64,000 nt of DNA from Beta vulgaris subsp. vulgaris (GCF_026745355.1 NC_079210.1:28340029-28404028), one strand, 5' to 3'; shown: positions 33,290 to 45,423, counted from the first letter of the stretch. The notes: a model not told the origin generated them from the sequence alone. Program-made: numbers and translations.

Positions 33290-33465
33290 TGATAGAATAT
33301 TATTATGTAATATTCTTTGATGTACATAACTCAAGGATCTTGTAATCCTTGATTATCTCTTGTAATTAGGATAGTTAGGAAAGTTGTTATTTGTTTCCTA
33401 CTTTCGAGCCTTAGCTTGTATAGCTTGTCATTATGGTGAATAACAAAGATCAAGGAAAACTTTCA
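33290..33465 (+). repeat. Copia 5' LTR (176 bp)
   Basis: TGATAGAATATTATTATG to GGAAAACTTTCA, followed at once by the primer-binding site. Its partner is 39,730-39,912; they differ by a few substitutions and small indels. Confidence 0.9.
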
Positions 33466-36448
33466 TGGTATCAGTTTATTCCTAGGGGTCGGTTATCCTT
33501 CTTCCTTTCTTCCCTCTTTTCTTCACCTTTCCGCTGCATACTCAACCTCCATTCTCTTCGGCGCCGTCATCCTTCTCGTCCGCCCTTTTGCCGCATCACC
33601 ATGACTGGCGGCAAAGCCTCTTTCCACCCAACCCTTGTGGATTCAAACATTCGAAATCACATCTCCATTACCCTTGCTATAGAGAATGTTGAATACTCTA
33701 CGTGGGCGGAATCATTCAAATTTCATGCTCGCTCTCACAATGTCATCCACCATTTTATTTCACCGGAAAAAGGGGGAAAAGAAGGTTCCCTCTACAAATG
33801 ATATATGAAAAACAGTTATGGTCTGCTCTTGATGCTACGGTCCTTCGATGGATATATGCGACTATTTTCGATGATCTCTTATACACCATCATTGAGACCA
33901 ATTCTACGGCTATGGAGGCTTGGAACCGCGTACGTGATATTTTTCAAGACAATGAGAATTATTGTGCCGTCACTCTTGAGTAAGAGCTCTTTAATACGCA
34001 TATGGAGGATTTTCCTAATGCCTCTGCGTATTGTCAACATCTTAAGACCTTGTCGAATCATCTCAAGAATGTAGGAGCCCCGGTTTCTAATAACCGACTT
34101 GTTCTTCAAATTCGATCTCACGGATTCCTACAATCAAGTTGCAACTCTTATTCGCCAAAGTGACCCTCTTCCTCCTTTTTACCAAACCCATTTTATGTGT
34201 ACTCCTGAAGAGGCGGGTCTTTCCAAGAGGGCCTCCATCGACGCCGCCATGGTGGCCCGTGACACTGAGGATGTGCCTCAGAACTATCTCAAACGCAGCA
34301 CAAAGATCAAGGTGGGTGAAATAATGGTAAAAATCGGGGTCAAAATTATGGTAAAAGTCGCAATTCCGACCACGGTGGTGCCCAGAATTGCGATTAGGAT
34401 AGCCGGAATTCCGGTAGTGGTGGTGGTTGGAACGACGATCATGATGGCCGAAACTTCGACAGTGGTGGCAGTGGCCGCAGTCTGGCAGGGGATGCAGTCG
34501 TGGCTGGGTAGCAAGGGCACGCTGCCTCTCCTTCTTATTCGTGCACAAGGGGTTGGGCCAAGGGCCTTGGGCCTTGCCTCCTTCTCCATATCCCACCTAT
34601 GCTTGGCCCAAACCAATTTCCTCCTCATTAATTTTGGGCCAGCAAGTGTTTTGGGCCCCAGACCCCCAATAACAAGAATATGTTACTGCAGTAGTCCCTC
34701 TAGCTCATGGTGCAAGCTCAACCGACATTGAATCAGATATGTACACTCTTGGGCTCACTCCTCCTAACCCAAACTGGTATATGGACATCGGAGCCACCTC
34801 TTACATGACATCCAATCAAGGTAATACTCTATATCCCTATTTTGAGCAATTCTAGTGGTATAATTGTTGGTAATGATAATTATATTCCTCTTAATGGTTA
34901 TGGAGACACTCATTTACCTTCGCCCCATTCCTCATTAACCCTCAAAAATGTTCTTCATGCTCCCCAACTTGTGAAAAAATTTAGTTTCCGTTCACAAATT
35001 TACCACTGATAGCTGTGTTTCTGTAGAATTTGATCTTTTTGACCTTCTGTGAAGGATCTACAAACGGGGACCTTCTGTGAATGATCTACAAACGGGGAGT
35101 CGGCTCATGAGATGTGAGAGTCGAGGAGATCTTTATCCTCTTTTCACCACTATTGCTTCACCTTCTTCCGCTTTTGCCGCTTTCGCTTCCTCCATATGGC
35201 ATGAGCGTTTGGGTCATCCGGGAGCACCTATTTTAGCTACTTTTAGAAATAATAAGATGATTAAATGTAATCAAATTGTAACTGATTGTTATTCTTGTCC
35301 TCTTGAAAACTTATTAAGTTACCGTTTGTTGCTTCTACTTCATGCACTTTTATGCCATTGATAGTATCCATGCTGATATTTGGACCTCACCTGTTTTTAG
35401 TTCATTGGGTCATCGATATTATCTTGTCGTATCGGATAATTATACAAATTATGTGTGGACTTTTCCATTAGCTAAGAAATCTCAACTGTATTCCACTTTT
35501 CTTTCTTTTCAATCTTTTATCCACACTTAATTTGAAAGAGATATTAAAACTCTCCAATGTGACAATGGGTGGGAATTTGATAATGAACTTTGCGGGAATC
35601 TGGTAAGAAAAATGGATTACTTTATCGTTTTTCTTGTCCTTACTCTTCTTCCTAAGATGAAAAAGCATAACGCAAAATTCGCACCATTAACAACATTGTT
35701 TACACTTTTCTTGCTCATGCATTTATCCCCACATCCTTTTGGCATCATGCATTACAAATAGCAACATACCTCCTTAACATACTTCCTACCAAGGGACCTT
35801 TCTTATGATCATCTCTGCGTTTTGCGTGTTTGTGATATCTTTTTATTTTCATCTACCACCATCAAAAAACTTTGAGCCCGTTTTACTCCATGTGTTTTCT
35901 TGGGATAGCTTCCTAAACATCGTGGTTACCAATGCTATGACATGTCCTCTCGAAAAATCATTGTGTGTCGCCATGTTATTTTTATGAGTCCAAATTCCCA
36001 TTTGCCACTATGCATACTTCCTCCTCACATGATTATGATTTTCTAAAAGATGGTATTAATCATGTTATTCTTCACAAAATCGCCACTGCTAGCCCACAAA
36101 CATAAGCCACCCCACACCAAAATCTTGGCCCAGATCTGTGCTTTCCTCTCCAAAATTCTCCCGCTTTGCTAGACTATTTTCCTACCTAAGCCCACGATCC
36201 TCCTTCTCTGGTCAAGTCTCGTAGTCCCCCCTCTCTGCAGATCCTGCACACTATGCCTTCCCACTCTCATGTCCCACCCACATCTCCATCCTCTCCACAA
36301 GACATGCGTGCTGGGCCTTCCCCATCTCCTGGCCCAACAAAAGACTCCTCTCTTGCTCATCATGCGTCACACGCTGGCCCTCCCTCATTCCCCTCAAATC
36401 TGCCATCCTAGGCCCAACCCAACTCCATCTCTCCCCAACAGTGTGCAT

Positions 36449-36453
<5 letters not shown>

Positions 36454-36520
<67 letters not shown>
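36454..36520. repeat. (TA)n microsatellite
   Basis: About 65 bases of alternating TA, with a second shorter run at 36,806-36,826, flanking the MITE copies. Confidence 0.9.
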
Positions 36521-36803
36521 GGACAAGATCACATGAGAATGGTCCTTACATGAGAAATGAGAATGAATTTCAACCACGCGATTGAATTAGAGTTACAACA
36601 CTTGTTCATTAGAGTTACACCGCCCCCCCCCCCCAAAAAAAATTGAGCCCAAACAAAAAAAAAATTCAATTTTTTTTTTCTAAAATTCTTTTTTTGGAGT
36701 TACATCACTTTTTCATTAGAGTCGCATCACTTATTCATAAGAGTTATAGCATGTAGAATTCATTCTCATTTCTCATGTAAGTATGCATTCTCATATTAAC
36801 TCA
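36521..36803. mobile_element. MITE copy 1 of a head-to-tail dimer
   Basis: Starts CAAGATCACATGAGAATGG and ends GTATGCATTCTCATATTAAC; the inner arms (CTTACATGAGAAATGAGAAT and its inverse) form a hairpin. Contains a poly-C run (36,622-36,635) and GAGTTACATCAC repeats. Inserted in TA repeats. Superfamily unclear. Confidence 0.6.
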
Positions 36804-36826
36804 ATTATATATATATATATATATAA

Positions 36827-37047
36827 GGGCAAGATCACATGGGAATGCTCCTTACATGAGAAATGAGAATGAATCTCAACTACACGATTGGATTAGAGTT
36901 ACAACACTTGTTCATTTTTCTAATATTTTTTTTTTTTTTGGAGTTACATCACTTTTTCAGTAGAGTTACATCACTTATTTATAAGAGTCATAGTGTGTAA
37001 AATTCATTGTCATTTCTCATGTAAGTATGCATTCTCATATGAACTCA
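36827..37047. mobile_element. MITE copy 2 of the dimer
   Basis: Same orientation and ends as copy 1 (GGGCAAGATCACATGGGAAT to TGCATTCTCATATGAACTCA), about 60 bases shorter in the middle. Separated from copy 1 by a TA run. Confidence 0.6.
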
Positions 37048-37396
37048 CTTACTAAAAATGGGACTGAGTTGGATCCCCGCCCCCCTGATAGGAATGTAGT
37101 TGTTCTATGTGGATATTTACTCTTAAAGAACATTTCGATGGTACTTTTGAGCGGCATAAGTCCCATCTTGTAGGTGATGATTGTGGAGAAACTTTTAGCC
37201 CAGTGGTCTTAAGCAGGCTCCCCGGACATGGTATATGCACTTTGTGGATTTTCTCTCTACACTTGGATTTACTCATAGTAAGTTAGATCACTCTCTATTT
37301 ATCCATCTGCATGGCTTTGATATGGCCTATCTGTTATTATATGTTGATGATATCATTCTCACTACTTCATTTAATGCATTATGCAAGTCTATCATA

Positions 37397-38879
37397 CACT
37401 AGTGGAAAAATGAAGAAGGGCTGCGCTAAAAAAGGCATGTAGGGCTGCGCTTTTTGACATCAGCCCTTTCAGTAGCAGCCCTTCACTTTTTAAGTAGGGC
37501 TGCGCTAGAAAAGCGCAGCCCTTAAGCTAGAAGGGTGCGCTAGTTAGGAAAAAGCGCAGCCCTTCTAGCCCAGAAGGGCTGCGCTAGTTAGGAAAAAGCG
37601 CAGCCCTTCTGGGCTAGAAGGGCTGCGCTTTTTCCTAACTAGCGCAGCCCTTCCTACCAAAAAAAAATAAAAAATAAAAAAAAATTTTTGTCATTTTTTT
37701 ACTCATAATCTCACATTTTCTGAAATTAAACAGAAGAGAAGAGAAGAGAAACGAAACGAAAATACTAAACCCAAAACAATAAAAAGAATGAAACGAAAAT
37801 GAAAAAAAGGAACAAAAACTAATATACAAAGAGAAGTATACAATAAGTATACAGAAGATACAAGAACATTAATCAAAACAAAGATGAAAATACAAGAAAT
37901 TATATACAAAGAGAAGTATACAAGAACATTAATCAAAATAAACAAAGAGAAGTATACAAGAATAACATTAATCAAAATAAACAAGAGAAGTATACAAGAA
38001 TAACATTAATCAAAATAAACAAAGAGAAGTATACAAGAACATTAATCAAATAAACAAAGAGAAGTATACAAGAACATTAATCAAAACAAAGAGGTATACA
38101 AGAACATAACATTAATCAAAACAAAGAGAAGTATACAAGAACATTAATCAAAATATATAAACAAAGAGAAGTATACAAGAACATTATAGATCTGAAAATA
38201 CAAGAACTACAACCTAATAATGTTTAAATCATAAAACAAAACCCAAATACATAATTTAAGGGAAAAAAAAAATTTCGGAAAAACTTAAAAGGTATTTGGA
38301 GGCTTAAACGAACTCGGATGGCTTAAAAAGCCTAAACGTCACGCATAGCGGTGAGTTTGACTCGTTGGCTCGTTCCGCTTCCGAAAAGGTATCACAATAG
38401 GCAATCGGACTCCGTCGCCATGTTTAGTGCAAATCATTTCAAGGTTTTTGTCGCAAATGTTTATGGGAGTTTTTGAGAGAAAAGAGAGGATGAGAAAGAA
38501 GAGAGGATGAGAGAGAAGGAGGAAAGGAATAATGAGGGACGTGAGAGAGGAGAGAGAATGAGGGATAATATATTTGACGAATCCCGCTCAATATTTCAAA
38601 GCCCGCGATTCCGAAATTTCAAATTTTTTCAGGAAGGGCTGCGCTTTTTTAAAAAAGCGCAGCCCTACTAAGCAGAAGGGCTGCGCTTTTTAAAAAAAGC
38701 GCAGCCCTCTGCGCTTATTTAAAAAAGCGCAGCCCTACTAAGCAGAAGGGCTGCGCTTTTTTAAAAAAGCGCAGCCCTTCTGCTTAGTAGGGCTGCGCTT
38801 TTTTGAATAAGCGCAGCCCTTCACTAGTAGGGCTGCGCTTTTACGAAAAGCGCAGCCCTTTATGTTTTTTCCCCTAGTG
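37397..38879. mobile_element. CACTA element 1, non-autonomous (1483 bp)
   Basis: Ends CACTAGTGGAAAAA and TTTTTTCCCCTAGTG with the 3-bp target duplication ATA (37,394-37,396 and 38,880-38,882). Both ends are packed with AGGGCTGCGCTTTT / AAAAGCGCAGCCCT units in inverted pairs (37,420-37,655 and 38,633-38,862). The interior is a minisatellite and non-coding DNA. No transposase. Same family as 45,843-47,101. Confidence 0.9.
37830..38190. repeat. Minisatellite in CACTA element 1
   Basis: About nine tandem copies of a roughly 31-40 base unit containing AAAGAGAAGTATACAAGAAC and ATTAATCAAAA. Units differ in length by small indels (AATAACATT against AACATT). Confidence 0.85.
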
Positions 38880-39729
38880 ATAGGCCGACTTAGTTTGAAA
38901 TTTGCTATGAAAGATCTTGGGCCATTAAGTTATTTTTTGGTCGTTGCGGTTACTCATCATGTAGGTGGTTTATTCTTATCCCAGTGTAAGTATGCTCTTG
39001 AAATCTTCAAGCGTGCTGACATGTCTTCTTGTAAATCATCTCCTAGTCTTGTTGACACCAAGCCGAAGATGAGCGCTCATGCTAGCACCCCTTATGAGGA
39101 TCCATCTCATTATCGTAGCCTTGCTGGGACTCTTCAGTATCTCACTTTCACCAGATATTTCTTATGCAGTGCAACAGGTTTGTTTATTCATGCATGATCC
39201 GTGTGACGAGCATATGCACGCTCTTAAGCACTTTGTGCGATACATATAGGGTACTATTGATCATGGCTTGCACTTGTATCCTTCTCCCATCTCTACTATT
39301 GTCTCTTATGCAAATGCAGATTGGGATGGATGTCACGATGCTCGTCGCTCTACTGTGTTTCTTGGTGACAAATTGGTCTCCTGGTCTGCTAAACGATAAG
39401 CCGCATTGTCCCGTTCTAGTGCTAAACCTGAGTATCGTGAAGTGGCTAATGTTATTTCTGAATCGTGCTAGTTACGTAATCTACTTCTAGACCTAGATTG
39501 TCCTATTCAGAAAGCTACACTAGTTCATTGTGACATTGCATGTGCGATTTTTCATATTGACATTCACTTTGCTCGTGAAAAGGTAGCCCGAGGCCAGGTA
39601 CGGGTATTACATGTTCCATCTCGTCGTTAGCTAGCTGATATCTTTATCGGACATCTCCCTTTGAACCTTTTTGAAGATTTTCGTGACAGTCTTAGTGTTC
39701 GAGAACTTCCCGCTTCGAATGTGGGGGTG

Positions 39730-39912
39730 TGATAGAATATTATTATTAATATTCTTGATGTACATAAGTCAAGGATCTTGTAATCCTTGATTATCTCTTG
39801 GAATTAGGATAGTTAGGAAAGTTGTTATTTCTTTCCTACTTTAATTTGTAGACTAAGCTTGTATATATCTTGCGATTATGGTGAATAACAAAGACTTTAA
39901 GGAAAACTTTCA
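39730..39912 (+). repeat. Copia 3' LTR (183 bp)
   Basis: TGATAGAATATTATTATT to GGAAAACTTTCA, preceded by the polypurine tract and followed by target duplication CTTAG. Confidence 0.9.
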
Positions 39913-39917
39913 CTTAG

Positions 39918-40856
39918 CTCCTTCCATCTATTTTGTTATTGCTTCTAGTGTTTCACTTTTACCCATGTTCTTCAAATACGCAATCGTCTTAATTACCATC
40001 ACCATCTCTTGGAAAACACTTCTTATTTCCTTAGGACTGGGCTTCTTTCCTCAAGAATGTTAGGTGATTTGAATGAGGAGATGATTTGAATGAGGAGATC
40101 GTAAGTCACCTATGCGCCATTGTTTCCTGAAAGTGAATGTTGCATGAGGTGGGTATTTCACGACAGAAATTAATTTGAAAGCCATAATTTAATTTTTGTA
40201 TATACACTTAACTGATTTTACTTGTAATCGTATAACCGTATCGGACATCTACAAGACTACAGCTCAAGTTTTTGACTAGTTTCTTTATAGATAGATTCCA
40301 TAATTTGTGTCAATGTTGATTGAATCGTCACTATAAATTTCGTATTTAAGAACATTTAATTTTAGAAGTGCGTAAATACCTCATTTGAAAGTATCATAGA
40401 CTTGTCGCTATAAATTTCGCATTTAATCTTAAAAGAGCGTAATGTTCCTATTATTCAACTTCATCTCAAGTTTTTGACTAGTTTCTTTATAGATAGACTC
40501 CTTCGTGTATTTTGTATTAGTCTCAATTTGAAGATATATTTTCTGAGACACAACACGCCTATCCATTCTTTTTCATAAAGCATCCACTTATATGCGTTTT
40601 GCTTTCTTTCTTGAATAACACACTACTTATTTTTTGCCAATATCTACTCTCCTACATAATCAAAGTAACAGGGCACATAAGAATTAAATACACACCTTTC
40701 AGCAAAAATTAAAACTCCATATATTTTTTTATTCACGGTACTAGGAAATCAAGCACTGCAAAACTACACACAAAAGAAAAAGAAAAAGAAAAGAAAAAGA
40801 AAAACCAGACTTGTTACAGAACAAACTCCTGACTCCTGCGCTACTATTCAGGAGCC
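39918..40856. other. Intergenic DNA between the copia element and the SBP65-like gene
   Basis: AT-rich. Two related segments (near 40,250-40,330 and 40,440-40,500) share TTTTTGACTAGTTTCTTTATAGATAGA. A purine tract (40,770-40,805) lies just past the gene's stop codon. No gene recognised; the 3' UTR and polyadenylation region of the gene must lie in the right part. Confidence 0.5.
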
Positions 40857-43605
40857 CTAGCTATCTTGAGACTCTACATTTTCCTTAGCTTCAGCCTGCG
40901 GCCCTGCACCAGCAACCAGATTGGTAGTATGTTGTGCAATCTCAACTATCGTTTCTCCTATCGCTCCAAGCAACCCTTCTCCTTTCTCTATCAATATCTC
41001 CCCTTGTTCACTCATCTCATCCTTCTCGTTAGTTCTCTCCTTCACAGTGTCCTTGCCTTCCTGGAAGGTCTGTGTAATGTGTTCGCCTTGCGACGACTTA
41101 ATCGACTCCCTTCCCTTTGCCATGCCTTCCTTTATCTTACCAGTAATCCCTTCTTCGTATGAAGGCTGCCTCTCTCCCTACAGTTAAACATCACAACAGT
41201 TTAAGGAAGCAAAATTTGTACATCGCAATAGAGTAAGCCCTGCATCCTAAGAGGGAATGTTTCATTCTGTCATATTTACATTGTCCCTACTCTAGGATCA
41301 AAGCTTCATAAACTAGATAGTGTATGTGATGAGAGGTACTTTACATTATGTGACAACTTTATCTTGATATGCAGATAGTTCATGAAATTATTAGCTTTGG
41401 ACAAGGGTTATTCTTGACGAGGAAAACAAGTGTTAACCACTAGATTAAGACCTTGCTAGTCTGTATAAAATGAGAACTAATATATGTAACGCTAAAGCAA
41501 AGACCTTCGTACCGCTTCATATTGCGTGTGCTTCTCTTCCTTGTATTTTTCAGCCTCCATCTTCTTCCTAGCAGTGTAATCCACAACTTTTTCTCCAGTG
41601 TCTACTGCCACATCTCTTGCCATAGCAACTGGCTTCTCAGCCAACTCGGTCGCTTTGTGGGCAGCAGTCGCCATTACGTCCTTGGCCTTTCCGACCACAC
41701 CACCTGCTTTCTTTGTAGCCTCCACAGCAACCTCTGTAGTGTAATGGGCTGCCCCCCAGCCAGCAACTACAGCCTGATCCTTCACCTCTTCTGCTACCTT
41801 CCCTGCATACTGAGCTGCAGTTTTACCTGTCTGTACCGCTACATCCTTAGCGGCCACTGCCTTCTCCCCCATGTACCCTGCCACCGTCTTTGTGGAGCTC
41901 ACAGTGGTATCTTTGGCTTGTGCCGCCTTCTCACTGGTGTACTCCATAGACTTTTGGCTCGCAGTCGATATGGCTTCTTTGGCTTGTTGGGCTTTCTCAG
42001 AAGCTGTTTCAGCTACTGGACGAGACTTCTCTGATATAAATTGGGTTGTTGCACCAGCTCCTGCACGAGCTTTTTCCTGAGCCTTGGAGCCCAGTTCAGA
42101 TGTCTTATTTGCTGCTGCCCCTAATCCATGTTTTGCGGCTTCTTTGGCTTCCCAGGCTGCATTTGCTGCTTGTTCCTTTGCTTTGCCGTACCTACATTAG
42201 TACAAACAAATTTTAATGGTTGAGATAGTACATCATAAACAGAGGATGGAGCCCAAAAAAGTAGTACTCCCCGGGTTTTTATTGATTTAAGTGCCTGGAT
42301 CTGTCATTAATTTACCCATTTTTGTTTTTATTTTTAGGATAAAACTATTAACTTTCCATGATACACATTCAACTATAATATTAATTAATCTTTTCTCTTT
42401 CTTTCTATGACTTAAAAATTCGGAAAAATACGAATAAATTAATAAAAACCGTAAAAAGTATGAGACAAGAATCACGAATTGCACAACACCTCATACATAG
42501 TTTCACATATAACTATTACTTTTTGGTACTTATCTACTACTTTTTGGTATTTTTTCATTAATTTTTATTGACCACATAAGATAATATGCTACTTAGGAAG
42601 AGCTTCCTAAAACATCTCTTTAGAAAAAATAGAACATATAAAAACGCATGCAGAGAGTACATACATAATCCTAACTTTGATTATATGCCTCACCTAACTT
42701 ATGTGTTCCAAACATGCACTATTATTAAAGTTTCAATATATGTGTTCCAAACATGCACCATTGAAGTTTCAAGCTAATATTTGCACAAAAGAACATATTT
42801 AAAACATATATCAAGACAAATCCTTTGGCCAAAATAGGATAAGTGGTAGTACAATATCTTTTAAGTTGATAAATATATATAGTGCAGTGTTTCTTTTTTG
42901 CTAAATATACCTTTCTTGAGCCGCTTGAATGGTCTCCAAAGAGTTCTGTTGAGCAGTCTGTCTATAATTAGAAATCTCTTCCAAAGACGGCATCTCTTGC
43001 TTCTCTTCTTGATGATGTTGTCTTTCAGTACCACCTTCCATTTCCTCTCCTCTTCCCTGTCTCTCCATACTACCCTTATCACCATGTCTACCTCTTTCCT
43101 TCTCCTCTTTCATCTCGAATTTTCCCACAGTAGTAGACCCTTTCCCTCCTTCACCGCCACCGCCCCCATGTTGCACTTGCTTCGCTCCACCATGACTAGT
43201 CTCCCTAATAGCTTCTTCATACGCTTTCTTCTCTCTCTCCTTATTTGATGTTCCTCTCTGGTCAATCCCACTCCCAAACTCTAGTCCTCCAACCTTATCT
43301 GAAATCGACTCGAACTGACTACCCGCCGTTCCCTTTCCACTCGCTCTCATCATCTGCTGCGCTCCACCACCTCCAACGCCACCGCCTTGGTCCACGCCTA
43401 TGACCACCGTAGTGTGCCTTGTTCCAGCACCAGCATTTCTTCTGTCGGCATCGACAGAAGCTGCAGCAGCAATTGCTGTATCTGTAGCCTTGGATGCTAG
43501 CTCTTCAAACTGGGTGGCTATCTTTGGCACAATGTCCTTCTCTACGTGCATCTTTCTCTCTTGGGTTGTATTCTCTCTTCTTCGTTGCTCTTGATGTGAT
43601 GCCAT
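40857..43605 (-). CDS. Seed biotin-containing protein SBP65-like (LEA group 3 type), 564 aa, 3 exons
   Basis: Host gene. Exons on the minus strand: 43,605-42,911, 42,191-41,513 and 41,177-40,857 (695+679+321 bases, 565 codons with stop). Introns have GT-AG ends (GAAAG/GTATAT with TGTAG/GTACGG; GAAGCG/GTACGA with CTGTAG/GGAGAG) and keep the frame. The N-terminus (MASHQEQRRRENTTQERKM), the SLEEISNYRQTAQQNSLE segment and the C-terminal GAIGETIVEIAQHT match the pea SBP65 plan, which is about 550 residues. VGKFEM at about residues 160-165 corresponds to the MGKF site biotinylated in pea; K162 is the candidate. Residues from about 210 on are Ala/Lys/Glu/Thr-rich LEA repeats (AKDVAVQTGKTAAQYAGK), expected to be disordered or helical. 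Known role of the family: a seed-specific sink for free biotin and late-embryogenesis protein. No damage seen. Confidence 0.88.
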
Positions 43606-43980
43606 TGCTTGTTGGTCTTATTTCTTCTGTTCTGTATGTTGTTTTAGTTTCTTTTTCTTTGTGTTGTGTTACAGGAAATAAGGACCTTTACATATAAGAG
43701 GTGATATAATGAATAGTATAACTTGGGGTTGATTTTTGGTTGGCGGTTTGAGAAGATCAACATAGACGAAGAGAGAGAAAATAATGACATGTGGTGAAAT
43801 GGGGAAAAGTGAGGTGGTGACTAAGGAGTATTGATCGCTAAACATGTGTCATTGAAGGTTTTAGGAAGCTAGGAAGAGGAGTAGCAAAGTTTAGCAAGAG
43901 AAAGTGGTGTATGGCATTTTTATGGTGTCACATTGCCACGAGTGCGTACGCTGAAGTAGTGCATGACGGTGCGACACATG
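43606..43980 (-). promoter_or_regulatory. Putative promoter of the SBP65-like gene
   Basis: On the minus strand a TATA-like TTATATG lies at 43,691-43,697, about 90 bases before the ATG. An RY core CATGCA (43,960-43,965 region) and ACATGT/ACATGTG motifs (43,786-43,795 and 43,845-43,850) lie further up. RY elements are typical of seed-specific genes controlled by ABI3/FUS3-type factors. Inferred from motifs only. Confidence 0.4.
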
Positions 43981-44851
43981 TTATTCATTTTTTAAGATAT
44001 AATAATAATGTAGTTAAATAAAAGTGAATGGTTATTTTGAGCTTATCTTTGGTTATACGCTTATTGCATGTTTGAACTCATGTCCCGTTGGAGTTGACTC
44101 CCTCCTATTGAGGTTTTCTGATTTTAATGAGTTCGTCTCGGTTAGTAGTGTCGGAAATAGATATAACCGTAACCAAACCAGATAATAACCAAAATCCGAC
44201 TAGGCCCAGTAAATACCTGGTTCAACTCGATTTTTGTTTATGACCAGCCCGAATTCGACTATAATTTAATCGAATCAGATAAAATAAGATTTGTATTATT
44301 TGATCCAATACCTTATTTGTACAACTAAACCCTATAAAATTATTGAGATTCAGTATTGTTACATGTACAAAATCATTTAAATATGTTAATTTTAGCTTTT
44401 ACTAATTATATACAATGATTGCTTTATAACTTTTTATAAGTAGGTAGTACTTGGAAATATTTTTTAAAATAACATGATAGTTTAAAATATTACAATTAGT
44501 ACATTTATAGAAAAGTAAATAATAATTGATATAGTATGAAAGAAAGAAAAGTGCGTTTCTTTCACTCTTGTATTAACTAGATAACATAAATTTATTAGAC
44601 TTATCACTATCACTATCAAACCAAAATATTACTTGAATTAACCCAAAACCTACTTACATCGACGAACATATATTATTTAGTATAACTGATTGAATATCAA
44701 ATAAAAATTACAGATTAATAACATTTAAAAATGAATGAAATACAAATTAGAAAGAAATTAACAGCTACACTCCCCCCACCACCACCACCATTGCCTCCTC
44801 TACCAACCCAACGACACCACCACCACCACCACCACCTACCATACCTAACAA
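43981..44851. other. AT-rich intergenic DNA with a (CCA)n tract
   Basis: No gene recognised. A short (CCA)n microsatellite, interrupted, lies at 44,776-44,836, directly before the chromovirus LTR. Confidence 0.6.
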
Positions 44852-45423
44852 TGTAATATTACGAATTTTCAGAGCTTATATTATTATTTATTAAGGTTCA
44901 ATATTATTTCCACTTAAATTTATTTCTATAATAATGCAATTTTATTTGATTATTATATTTATTAAAATAATAATTTCATATAGTTTTGATTTATTTAACG
45001 AGTTTAGTTAAATAATTTAATTAAAATGTATTTTATAAATTAATTATTTTAATTATATCTAAATAATTCAATTAGGGATCATTTTTATTGAAGTTCCACT
45101 TTGTTTAATTAATTACCCGAAACTAAACCATGTTGAAGTCCAAACAATGTAGTACCAAGTCCAATGTCCAATATCTTGTCCAAAAGTCATAAGCCCAAAC
45201 TACTTAGCAAAAAAATAAAGGAAAAAGAAAACAAATACAAAAAAAAAAATATCAGAAAACCATCTTCTTCTTCCCACCATTCTTCCTCCCCATGAATCAA
45301 GCTCAACCATAAAAGAAAAGAAAAATTAGTAGCATCAACTCGAATCAGAAAACAAAATCTCAACACCATACTTCCTCCATTAATGGATGTTGACTAAGCT
45401 CCACAATTTCAAAAACTTTGCTC

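Larger units (their letters stand above)
33601..39690 (+). pseudogene. Copia Gag-Pol pseudogene
   Basis: A single polyprotein in intact relatives. Gag begins MTGGKASFHPTLVDSNI (ATG 33,601). Integrase zinc region and core are visible near 35,190-35,560 (WHERLGHPG, SIHADIWTSPVF). RT contains GTFERHKS near 37,140, then YVDDIILTT near 37,338, then beyond the CACTA insert MKDLGPLSYFLVVAV (38,905) and DPSHYRSLAGTLQYL (39,097). RNase H remnants run to about 39,690 (VLHVPS-like, IADIF-like). Many frameshifts and stops. Between SPVV (near 37,205) and the following QAPR-like segment the middle of RT is deleted. The CACTA insert leaves the frame in register. Confidence 0.85.
33290..39912 (+). mobile_element. 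Ty1/copia retrotransposon, complete ends, decayed interior
   Basis: Flanked by a perfect 5-bp target duplication CTTAG (33,285-33,289 and 39,913-39,917). LTRs 33,290-33,465 and 39,730-39,912 are short (176 and 183 bp) and clearly similar. The primer-binding site TGGTATCAG (33,466-33,474) matches initiator tRNA-Met, and a purine tract GTGGGGGTG precedes the 3' LTR. Order gag, integrase, RT, RNase H defines copia. Interior inserts: a MITE dimer (36,521-37,047) and a CACTA element (37,397-38,879). Without the CACTA insert it is about 5.1 kb. The short LTRs suggest an Ale/Retrofit-like lineage, which I cannot confirm. Confidence 0.9.

Noticed and set aside
34087..34731. Overlapping frames of 114-210 codons on both strands
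   Set aside because: They are shadows and a shifted gag tail of the decayed copia element; Gly/Asn-rich repeats explain the openness.
37830..38190. CRISPR-like regular repeats
   Set aside because: Units are contiguous tandem repeats without unique spacers, in a plant transposon.
41522..43697. Plus-strand frames opposite the SBP65-like exons
   Set aside because: Reverse-strand shadows of a biased (Ala/Lys/Glu-rich) LEA coding sequence.
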